Below, piece by piece: positions 7,750-14,589 of a stretch of DNA of 22,118 bases. A program made the position numbers and the translations under genes. The notes beneath the pieces are model-generated. The model was not told the DNA's origin, did no database searches, and was given only the letters and a program-made list of their open reading frames with translations. Source of the DNA: Planctomycetota bacterium (GTDB taxonomy: Bacteria; Planctomycetota; PUPC01; JACPCR01); contig JASLXP010001286.1 in NCBI GenBank assembly GCA_030740295.1, positions 1-22,118 of the forward strand, written 5' to 3'. The first letter of the stretch is position 1; every line of letters starts with the position of its first letter.

Positions 7750-9156
7750 ATGCAGCCTAACATCCTTTTCCTCATGACGGACCAGATGCAGGGACGCGTC
7801 CTCGATCCCGAGCATCCGTGCATTACGCCCAACTTCGACAAACTCGCGGCTCGCGGCGTTCGCGTTCGAAATGCCTACACCACAAACGCGGTCTGTTCCC
7901 CGGCCCGGGCGAGCCTGATGACCGGGCTTCTTCCCCACAGTCATGGCGTGCTCACGGTGACCCATTGTGTGCATGACGACCAATGCAACTTGCGGACAGA
8001 GCATCCTCACTTTGCGCAGCGTCTGTCGGACGCAGGTTACAGGACCGGGTACTTCGGCAAGTGGCATGTCGAGCGTTCGAATGATTTGAATCGATTCGGG
8101 TGGCAGGTTGCGGATACAAATCCAAAGGCGCGGGCGAAACAGAATGCTGAGACAGAATTCTCGCTCGAGAAACACATCGAAGGCCCTGAAGGCTATCGCA
8201 CGAGCATCCTGTATGGGGTCAATGACCGTTCTCCGGAAGATCGCATGTGCGGATTGACAACTTCAGCCGCCTTGGAGTTCTTGAGCGATGCCCTCAGCGG
8301 CGATGATCCCTGGTGTTGCTTCGCCAGTGTCATCGAGCCTCACGATCCCTTCGTCTGCGGGGAGGAGGCATTCTCTCTCTACAGCGTGGACGACATCGAG
8401 CTGCAGCCGAACGTATCCGATGATCTTGCGGGGCGTCCCGGCCTGTATCGCAAGGCCGCACGTATTTTCGCTCACCTGACGGACAGGGAAAAGAAAGAGG
8501 CTGCCGCGTGCTACTACGCCATGGTCACGGAGATTGATCAGCAGTTCGGCAAACTCATCGATCAGGTCGAGGCCGCGGGCCAGCTCGAAAACACAATCAT
8601 TATCCTCACCAGCGATCACGGCGAGCTCCTCGGCTCGCACGGCATCTACATGAAGAACGTCACCGGCTACGAAGAGGTCTACAACATCCCAATGGTCGCG
8701 GCCGGGCCTGGCATTGCCAAAGGGCAGGTCACCGATGGTCGAGTTGGTTTACACGATGTCGCGCCCACTCTTACCGAGTTGGCAGAGGCCGAGGCCCTCG
8801 AAAATGAAGACAGCCGATCCTTTGTTTCGCTTCTTCGAAATCCCGAAGAGGAAGCGGCCAACTTCACCCAGGGCTACGCGGAATACTACGGCACTCGATA
8901 CTGGTTCACTCAACGCGTCATCTGGAACGGTGACTGGAAGCTCTGCTGGAACGGTTTCGATTTCGACGAGCTCTACAATCTTCGTGAAGACCCGTTCGAA
9001 ATGAACAACCGCATTGACGACACCGATTGCCAGGAGACCGTCCGCACACTGATGAAGCAGGCATGGGACATCGTCAAACGCACGGACGACCATTCGCTCG
9101 GCCGTTCAGAATATCCTGTGCTGAGGCTGGCTCCCTTCGGGCCGGCGGTGGAATGA
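7750..9156 (+). CDS. Type I sulfatase (formylglycine-dependent)
   Basis: Arylsulfatase-type hydrolase of 468 residues removing sulfate esters. The maturation motif CSPAR at residues 49-53 provides Cys49, the expected formylglycine. Other family features are NILFLMTDQ at 4-12 with Asp11, FGKWH at 102-106 (Lys104, His106), His198 in EPHDP, and Asp289-His290 in TSDHGELLGSHG. The C-terminal YNLREDPFEMNN is typical of the sulfatase C-terminal subdomain. Residue 12 is Gln where many members have a second Asp. No signal peptide is seen: the protein starts directly with the core strand, so it is predicted cytoplasmic unless the start is wrong. A heptamer array takes the place of the ribosome-binding site. 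Sulfated glycan or choline-sulfate-type substrates are both possible. Confidence 0.93.
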   Translation: MQPNILFLMTDQMQGRVLDPEHPCITPNFDKLAARGVRVRNAYTTNAVCSPARASLMTGLLPHSHGVLTVTHCVHDDQCNLRTEHPHFAQRLSDAGYRTGYFGKWHVERSNDLNRFGWQVADTNPKARAKQNAETEFSLEKHIEGPEGYRTSILYGVNDRSPEDRMCGLTTSAALEFLSDALSGDDPWCCFASVIEPHDPFVCGEEAFSLYSVDDIELQPNVSDDLAGRPGLYRKAARIFAHLTDREKKEAAACYYAMVTEIDQQFGKLIDQVEAAGQLENTIIILTSDHGELLGSHGIYMKNVTGYEEVYNIPMVAAGPGIAKGQVTDGRVGLHDVAPTLTELAEAEALENEDSRSFVSLLRNPEEEAANFTQGYAEYYGTRYWFTQRVIWNGDWKLCWNGFDFDELYNLREDPFEMNNRIDDTDCQETVRTLMKQAWDIVKRTDDHSLGRSEYPVLRLAPFGPAVE

Positions 9157-9157
9157 T

Positions 9158-9178
9158 GCGTAATGAGTAATGAGTAAG
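9158..9178. repeat. Heptamer array, inverted orientation (3 units)
   Basis: One GCGTAAT and two GAGTAA(T/G) units starting one base after the sulfatase stop. It is identical over 21 bases to the array at 5348-5368 and inverted relative to the array at 9397-9425. Confidence 0.88.
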
Positions 9179-9190
9179 TGTGGGAGCGAG

Positions 9191-9300
9191 GTCCGGTTTA
9201 GTTGAATTGGCGTTTCTTGAGACTGATACTCGATTCTCGGTAAAAGACAGGACGATGGATGACAGGACGACAAGAGGGGCAAGAGAAGATTAAACCGGAC
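9191..9300. repeat. 10-bp perfect inverted repeat inside heptamer-bounded gap
   Basis: GTCCGGTTTA at 9191-9200 is exactly complementary to TAAACCGGAC at 9291-9300, with a 90-base interval. Short flanks (TGGGA and TCCCA) may extend the pairing. It is nested inside the inverted heptamer arrays at 9158-9178 and 9397-9425. No coding signal was seen in the roughly 270-base gap. Confidence 0.6.
9246..9270. repeat. Short direct repeat, 15-bp period
   Basis: GACAGGACGA occurs at 9246-9255 and again at 9261-9270. It lies within the loop of the 9191-9300 inverted repeat. Confidence 0.6.
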
Positions 9301-9396
9301 GATTCCCATCAGTCTGTGGGTGCGCTTACGGTTGCGAACAGAGAAGGATGATCATCCCAACCGGCATCCAGACATGCCCGGCCCTCACATTCAGAA

Positions 9397-9425
9397 CTTA
9401 CTCATTACTTCATTACGTATTACGC
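9397..9425. repeat. Degenerate heptamer array before a start codon
   Basis: Units CTTACTC, ATTACT(T)C with one extra base, ATTACGT and ATTACGC end one base before the ATG at 9427. This is the third plus-strand start in the window that is directly preceded by this repeat type. Confidence 0.85.
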
Positions 9426-9426
9426 C

Positions 9427-11664
9427 ATGTCCTCCACTGAGGCCACACCAGAAAACGCTATCGTTCTCAATAATTTCGGCGGGCAGCATCAGCTTTGCAT
9501 CGAGAATGCGCTCGACCTGGCAAACGCTCTGGAGCTCGACAACGCGCTCTGGATGGCTACCAGCGTTCCGGTCGATGGACTTCACTGTGACGAGTCTTTC
9601 CTGAAGATTCTCGACACCGAGGGGAACGGGCGCATTCGTGCAGACGAAATGCGCAGCGTCATCAAGTGGACGCTCAAGCTTCTGAAAAACCAGGAATGTA
9701 TTAGCGAGCGGAATGAGCAACTGTTTCTTGGTGATCTGAATGAAGCGGATGACGAAGCGCAGAAACTTATCGATGCGGCCAAACACATCCTGAACAATCT
9801 CGGCGAGCCGGACGGCCGTTCGATATCCCTCCCCCAGATCCGCGACACAAAGCGCATCAACGCTGAAGCAAACTCAAATGGTGACGGCGTCGTCATCCCC
9901 GGGGCCGCGTCTGATGAAACCGCGGAGTACATGAAGGCTGTCATGTCCGTCATGGCACCTGAGAAGGACGCCAGCGGTCAGGACGGCCTCAACGTGGGCA
10001 AACTCGATGCATTCAAGAAAGAAGCGGACCTCTATCTCAATTGGTGGAAAAAGGGCTGCGTGCCGGAGGACGGTATCTCGGACGTCATGCCCTGGGGTGA
10101 CAAGACCCGTTCGGTGGCGGAGGCGGTGGAAGCTGTCCACGAAAAGGTGGAAGAGTATTTTGCCCAATGCCGTCTTGCCGCAGCCGACCCTCAGATTATT
10201 GAGAGATTGAAGCTCTCCAAAGAAGAGCTCGAAGCACTCAGTATCAGCAACAGGGGTGAATTGGATAGCCACACAGAGCGTCTGCCCCTTGCCCCCGTTT
10301 CTGCTGAAGGTGTGCTCAGCTTCGAGCAGGTGAATCTGGCATTTAAGAAACGGATCGATCACTTCCGCACGAACGCGCTAACGGTGATGCCCCGGCCCGA
10401 CACTGCGGAGCTTGATGAGGAATCATGGCACTTTGTTTTGAAAGCGGTGAAGGCATACCAGGATTACATGGCGACCAAGCCGGCCGGGAATGTTGGAAAG
10501 CTGGGCGTTGAAAAGCTGGAACAGCACCTCGCATCTGAATGTGAAGCGGAAGTCCGGGAAATGATCAAGAACGACCTGGAGGTCGCCGATGAAGTCGCCG
10601 CCGTCAGTTCCCTTGAAAAGCTGATCCTCTGCCAGCAGAACCTGCTCTCGCTTGCAAGGAACTACGTCAGCTTCTCCGACCTTTATCAGCCGGAAAAGGA
10701 GGCGTTGTTTCAGGAAGGACGGCTGATCATGAATGGAACGGAATTCACCTTTAATCTCAAAGTGACGAACCGCGCTCAGCACAAGAAGAGCGCGGCCAAC
10801 GCGTACGCATTCGTCATGTATGTGGAGATGACCGGCAAGGACACGAGCGAGAGGTTTGAGGTTGCCACGGCCGTCACTTCCGGAGATGCGAAGGGGCTTT
10901 ATACTGGGCGGCGGGGCATCTTTACCACACCGGACGGCAAAGTCTGGGATGCACGGGTGGTCGACTTGATTTCACAGCCGGTCAGCATCTGGGAAGCGCT
11001 TAAATCACCGTTTGCACGATTGGCTGAGTTTGCGGAGAAGCAGGTCGAGAAGTTTTCCGGCGGGCGATACAAGGATCTGGAAACGCGGCTGGACAAAGAG
11101 CTGACCCAGGTCCAGAAATCGGGTCAGGAGGCCGTGGCCAAGGCGGGAGCAGAAAAAAAGAAGCCGGATGCAAAAGCAGCAACGCCACAGGCAGCGAAGG
11201 CACCAGCGTCGAATGGGCGTTCTGTTCGAGACGTCGTTCTTGCTGTCAGCGTGGGTTTCGCCGCTTTGGGTTCTTCTTTCGCATTCATTACCAAAACCCT
11301 CTCGCAGGTGCGGTGGTGGCATTGGGCATCGGCCATGTTCATGCTGGCTGTGATCGTGATCGTGCCACTGATCGGGCTCGCATTCCTCAAGCTGCGCCGG
11401 CGAAATCTGAGCCCGATCCTCGAAGCATCCGGCTGGGCCGTCAATGGACAGCTCCCCATAAGCGCTGCACTGGGATACCTCTTCACTCATCCAGCCCAGT
11501 ATCCCGATCACGCAGTCAAGGCCCGCAGCGATTCAGCCAAAAGCATCGCTCGATATCTCGGCCATCGCTCAAAGCTGGTGCGCGTGCTGATGGTGATTCT
11601 GTTTACGCTGCTTTTCTTTGCGGTAGGGGTCTTCCTATCGTCGATGTTTGGGCCGCAGTATTAA
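9427..11664 (+). CDS. Large membrane protein with EF-hand-like loop, function unknown
   Basis: I do not recognise a named family. The 745-residue product has a long soluble N-terminal part and a hydrophobic C-terminal part. DTEGNGRIRADE at residues 63-74 matches an EF-hand calcium loop (D, E, N at 1, 3, 5; I at 8; E at 12). Weaker acidic or glycine-rich loops occur near 149-160 (NSNGDGVVIPGA) and 181-192. Residues 571-597 form a Lys/Ala/Pro-rich linker. Three likely membrane segments follow at about 601-621, 634-655 and 716-738, with a basic KLRRR after the second. There is no N-terminal signal peptide, so the large domain is probably cytoplasmic. The ATG directly follows a heptamer array and has no visible ribosome-binding site. 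A candidate hairpin terminator lies 15 bases downstream. Confidence 0.85.
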   Translation: MSSTEATPENAIVLNNFGGQHQLCIENALDLANALELDNALWMATSVPVDGLHCDESFLKILDTEGNGRIRADEMRSVIKWTLKLLKNQECISERNEQLFLGDLNEADDEAQKLIDAAKHILNNLGEPDGRSISLPQIRDTKRINAEANSNGDGVVIPGAASDETAEYMKAVMSVMAPEKDASGQDGLNVGKLDAFKKEADLYLNWWKKGCVPEDGISDVMPWGDKTRSVAEAVEAVHEKVEEYFAQCRLAAADPQIIERLKLSKEELEALSISNRGELDSHTERLPLAPVSAEGVLSFEQVNLAFKKRIDHFRTNALTVMPRPDTAELDEESWHFVLKAVKAYQDYMATKPAGNVGKLGVEKLEQHLASECEAEVREMIKNDLEVADEVAAVSSLEKLILCQQNLLSLARNYVSFSDLYQPEKEALFQEGRLIMNGTEFTFNLKVTNRAQHKKSAANAYAFVMYVEMTGKDTSERFEVATAVTSGDAKGLYTGRRGIFTTPDGKVWDARVVDLISQPVSIWEALKSPFARLAEFAEKQVEKFSGGRYKDLETRLDKELTQVQKSGQEAVAKAGAEKKKPDAKAATPQAAKAPASNGRSVRDVVLAVSVGFAALGSSFAFITKTLSQVRWWHWASAMFMLAVIVIVPLIGLAFLKLRRRNLSPILEASGWAVNGQLPISAALGYLFTHPAQYPDHAVKARSDSAKSIARYLGHRSKLVRVLMVILFTLLFFAVGVFLSSMFGPQY

Positions 11665-11678
11665 AGTAGCTCCTGTTA

Positions 11679-11711
11679 CCGGACAAGAGCTGGCCACCAG
11701 ACCTTGCCCGG
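11679..11711 (+). terminator. Candidate stem-loop after the EF-hand-like gene
   Basis: CCGGACAAG (11679-11687) pairs with CTTGCCCGG (11703-11711) with one mismatch. An inner CTGG/CCAG pair extends the stem and leaves a short loop. A run of five T lies about 16 bases downstream rather than directly after, so factor-independent termination is uncertain. Confidence 0.4.
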
Positions 11712-11756
11712 TCAAGACGGGAGAGTTTTTACGGATCTAAGAAATGGGAGTTCTTG

Positions 11757-12065
11757 ATGGGGCTGGCCAAGAATATGCGCATGTTCGGTATTGCACACAT
11801 GGTATGCGGAGGGCTGGTCGTAATCGTGGAATCTGTTTTTACCTGTTGGTTATGCCCTGTATGCAGTTTCATCATGGCCGGATACTTTTTGTATGGGCAG
11901 TTACATACCGGCAGAATGGCAGGTAAGCTAAATATCTTGGCTTTCGTCATTCCTGTCCTGCTCGCGGTTGAGGCAGCCAAAGCGAACAAGAAGCTTGGAG
12001 AGAGGAGAAAGGCAGAGAAGAGCAGAGCTGATAAAAGATCTGGAAGTAGATTCAAAAGACTCTGA
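11757..12065 (+). CDS. Small membrane protein, unknown function
   Basis: The predicted 102-residue protein matches no family I recognise. It has hydrophobic segments at about residues 10-28, 34-48 and 60-72, so two or three membrane passes. A cysteine cluster CWLCPVC (C-x2-C-x2-C) at about 30-36 could bind metal or form disulfides. The C-terminal 30 residues are very basic (KANKKLGERRKAEK and onward) and probably cytoplasmic. GGGAG lies 6 bases before the ATG at 11757; a TTG one codon earlier is also possible but sits too close to that site. The gene follows the EF-hand-like membrane protein by 92 bases on the same strand. It is the last gene before the insertion-sequence region. Confidence 0.65.
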   Translation: MGLAKNMRMFGIAHMVCGGLVVIVESVFTCWLCPVCSFIMAGYFLYGQLHTGRMAGKLNILAFVIPVLLAVEAAKANKKLGERRKAEKSRADKRSGSRFKRL

Positions 12066-12337
12066 CGCTAACCAAGTCACTCCAGAGAACTGCTTTCTAG
12101 CGTCGCTCATTGGAGTCAATTGTTGCTTTGAGGTTTACTACTTTCCTTACTCCGCTCGTAACTGACCGCAGTCTCTGAGTTCCAACGTTAGCAGGGGGGC
12201 GAATTATATATCGTCTTTCTTGCCTATAGGCCCGTACCGTCCAAAAACTCATGTGAGAGGGAACCCGTTTCTGACCAGGGAGATAATGGTATCCTCCGGC
12301 TTTGGTCAAATCCACGATCTCCGAGAGTTTCAGGACA
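12066..12337. other. Gene-free stretch left of the transposase
   Basis: No convincing coding frame is seen here. GACGCTA (12064-12070) and TAGCGTC (12098-12104) form a perfect 7-bp inverted repeat with a 27-base interval at the end of the small membrane-protein gene. GCCTATAGGC at 12223-12232 is a perfect 10-bp palindrome. The left boundary of the insertion sequence must lie in or near this stretch. Confidence 0.5.
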
Positions 12338-13584
12338 GTGAAGGACACCAAACAGCCGATTCACTGGGCCGGGTTCCCACTCATCGCAACGATTACACGG
12401 CTTCTGTGTCGAGACCTCACCCTCCAGAACGATTATCTGCGTCTGGAGAATAGGATCCTCAGGAGCAAGTTCGAAGTACGACGCATCCCCTTCACCGATG
12501 ACGAACGTTTCTCCCTGATGAAGGCGGCCCTTGCCATGGGCCGTAAGCTCATGAATGAACTGGTGAGCATCGTGAAGCCAAGCACCATCCTGGACTGGCA
12601 GAGGAGGCTTGAGCGGAAGAAATGGAACTACTTCGGAAAGGGGCAAAAAGAAGCCTGGGAGACCGGGAACTCCTGCCCAGACAGAATCCTTGGTATGCCA
12701 AATGGCACGGGAGAACGCGTGGGGTTACAGACGCATTTCCGGGGAGTTGGCAAAGCTGGATATCAGTATCTCGAAGAGCTGCGTCGCGGACATCCTGCGT
12801 CGGAACGGTCTGCCTTCGGCACCGGAGAGGCAAGGCCTGACGTGGCAGCAGTTTCTGTCACGTCACGCAGACGTGCTGCTCTGCGGAGACTTCTTCACCA
12901 AGGAAGTCTGGACGGTCACCGGTCTGAAGATCGCGCATGTATTGTTCGTGATGCATCTCCACACACGAAGGGTTGTTCTCTCCGAGGCGACTTTCTCCCC
13001 AGACCAACTCTGGATGAGTCAGATGGCCAGAAACGTCCTCATGGCCTGCGATGATCACGACATCGAGCCGCGCTTCGTGCTGCATGACCGGAACTGCCTG
13101 TTCGTGCACGGCTTTGACAGAGTTCTGAAAACAGCAGAAGTCGAAGTGGTGGAAGCCCCTTATCGAGCGCCCAACGCGAACGCGTACGCAGAAAGATGGG
13201 TGCGTAGCATCAAGGAGGAATGCCTCAGCCATTTCGTCCTTTTTGGTATGGCGAGTCTGCGCCGGGTTCTGAGGTGTTACCGTGGGTTCCACAATGACGA
13301 CCGTCCTCACCAGGGCATTGGCAACGAGATACCGGCTCGTCTGGCTGAGGGTTGTCGCGACCACGGCGGATTCGACGCAACGGCCCCACGCCACCTGAAC
13401 GTAGAGTGCTCCGAGTTCCTTGGCGGGTTGCTTAAGTCTTACTCATTGGCGGCGTACGTCCTGACGTCCCACAAGCAGGAAGGCGGACAGGCAACGTGTG
13501 CCTGCGCTATGCGGCCGTCTCTCTCTGGCGGCAGTCTTCGTCCCGAGAAGGCTATGAATTGCATGATACAAGGGGGAGACCATT
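12285..13584 (+). mobile_element. Insertion sequence with integrase-core transposase (boundaries tentative)
   Basis: The transposase with an intact D,D(35)E triad marks an insertion sequence. AATGGTATCCTCC at 12285-12297 and the complement of 13572-13584 (AATGGTCTCCCCC) agree at 11 of 13 positions and would bound a 1300-bp element, a typical size. A match of this quality could arise by chance in the flanks searched, so the ends are provisional. No target-site duplication was recognised. Confidence 0.4.
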
Positions 13585-13613
13585 GCTCAATCCTGGGGCC
13601 TGAGGCTGTGTGA
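12338..13613 (+). pseudogene. Frameshifted DDE transposase (integrase core)
   Basis: Transposase of the rve integrase-core type, close in pattern to a family common in PVC and other environmental bacteria. Residues before the shift, from about 12338 to 12655 in one frame, include NDYLRLENRILRSK, DDERFSLMKAALAMGRKLM and KPSTILDWQRRLERKKWNYF. The rest continues in the +1 frame from about 12640 with KKKPGRPGTP, ENAWGYRRI, and a catalytic triad Asp12888 (CGDFF), Asp13086 (LHDRN) and Glu13191 (AYAERW), with exactly 35 residues from second Asp to Glu. The shift lies around GGGGCAAAAAG at 12650-12660; dropping one C would restore one frame. Family proteins normally end near GGLLKSYS (about 13445), so the last 55 codons are probably read-through. 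The GTG at 12338 was chosen as a likely start. Confidence 0.8.
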
Positions 13614-13614
13614 A

Positions 13615-14589
13615 ATGTCCAAGCTGACCATCATGGGTTTTCGGACAGTACGGGCCCTCGCATCTGCGCCCGCCGGCAACGCAGAAAAACTGGCCGAGCT
13701 CAGCATTGACAAACACCATGGCGTTGCCGCGCACAAGAACAGGGCGAATGTCTACACGGTAAAGCTCGACAAGCTGGATCCTGCGATGCGTTACTTCATC
13801 GTCGCCAGCATCCGGGGCGTCTCTCAATTCAAGCAGAAGCCAGGCCGCACGGGCTGCAACGGCCTGGTGTGGATGGAGGCAGCCATGCCGGAGGACTGGC
13901 GACAGAGAGTTGAGTCAGCCCGGCCGCTGACCGATGAAGACCTGGCAGCGAAACAGGCATCGAGGTTTACGGGCAAGGGCCTGCGGGTTGGGGTCCTGCA
14001 AGGCGGTTACGGCTCGCAGGGCATCTTGAAAGGCATGCGCAACATCGAAGGCATGGATGTCCAGCCGCTCGAAGGTCTGTATCCGATCGTGTTGGAGCGA
14101 TGCCAGGTCGTCGTGCTGCCGCAGCCAAAGGGCGCTTCCATGGGGCCGGAGACAGTCAAAACGTTGGAGAAATTCGTGAGCGCGGGCGGAGGGTTGGTTA
14201 CGACTCATGACGCCGTGGGATACCGCGGCCTGCCTCGACTGTTGACCAGCATCTGCGCCAGGGGCATCGCCCACGTACGCGATGCCGAATGGGTTCCGGT
14301 AGGCGAACATCCCATCACCGAAGGCATCAAACCTGACCAGCCGCACCCGCACGCCTATTACGATCATATCGAGCTGGAGCCCGGCCCCCAAGGCGCTGTC
14401 GTAGCAAAAGCCGCGAAAAGCGGCCGGCCCGTAATCGTCAGTGGAAGTATTGGAAAAGGACGCTACATGGCTTGTGGCCTGGCAATCGGCCTCAACGCCA
14501 AGACGGAAGACGAGCCGCCCACCGGAGCAGAGATGACGATGTTCCTGAACGCATTGCGATGGTGTGGCGGGGATGGAGATGACAGGTGA
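13615..14589 (+). CDS. ThuA-like / class I amidotransferase-fold protein, probably 5'-truncated
   Basis: A 324-residue product whose C-terminal two thirds (about 122-316) look like a ThuA or class I glutamine-amidotransferase-like domain: GLRVGVLQGGYG, CQVVVLPQ, GPETVKTLEKFVSAGGGLV at 177-195, GYRGLPRLL, and the closing GKGRYMACGLAIG. The nucleophile position of true amidotransferases is not a Cys here (GLVTTHDA), so no amidotransferase activity is claimed. Residues 45-70 (VYTVKLDKLDPAMRYFIVAS) resemble the end of a fibronectin-III-like domain. There is no signal peptide and no good ribosome-binding site, and the frame stays open upstream to 13567, inside or next to the insertion sequence. 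The natural reading is that the element removed the 5' part of a longer secreted protein. The stop overlaps the next start as GTGA. Confidence 0.7.
   Translation: MSKLTIMGFRTVRALASAPAGNAEKLAELSIDKHHGVAAHKNRANVYTVKLDKLDPAMRYFIVASIRGVSQFKQKPGRTGCNGLVWMEAAMPEDWRQRVESARPLTDEDLAAKQASRFTGKGLRVGVLQGGYGSQGILKGMRNIEGMDVQPLEGLYPIVLERCQVVVLPQPKGASMGPETVKTLEKFVSAGGGLVTTHDAVGYRGLPRLLTSICARGIAHVRDAEWVPVGEHPITEGIKPDQPHPHAYYDHIELEPGPQGAVVAKAAKSGRPVIVSGSIGKGRYMACGLAIGLNAKTEDEPPTGAEMTMFLNALRWCGGDGDDR

Noticed and set aside
5348..9425. CRISPR-like repeats
   Set aside because: The repeats are tandem 7-bp units without spacers, and no cas gene is present.
12660..13054. Continuation of the first transposase frame after the shift
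   Set aside because: Homology moves to the other frame, and the tail is Arg/Ser-rich out-of-frame translation.
13446..13613. Last 55 codons of the second transposase frame as real protein
   Set aside because: Family proteins end near GGLLKSYS. The rest has no homology pattern and runs over the proposed element end.
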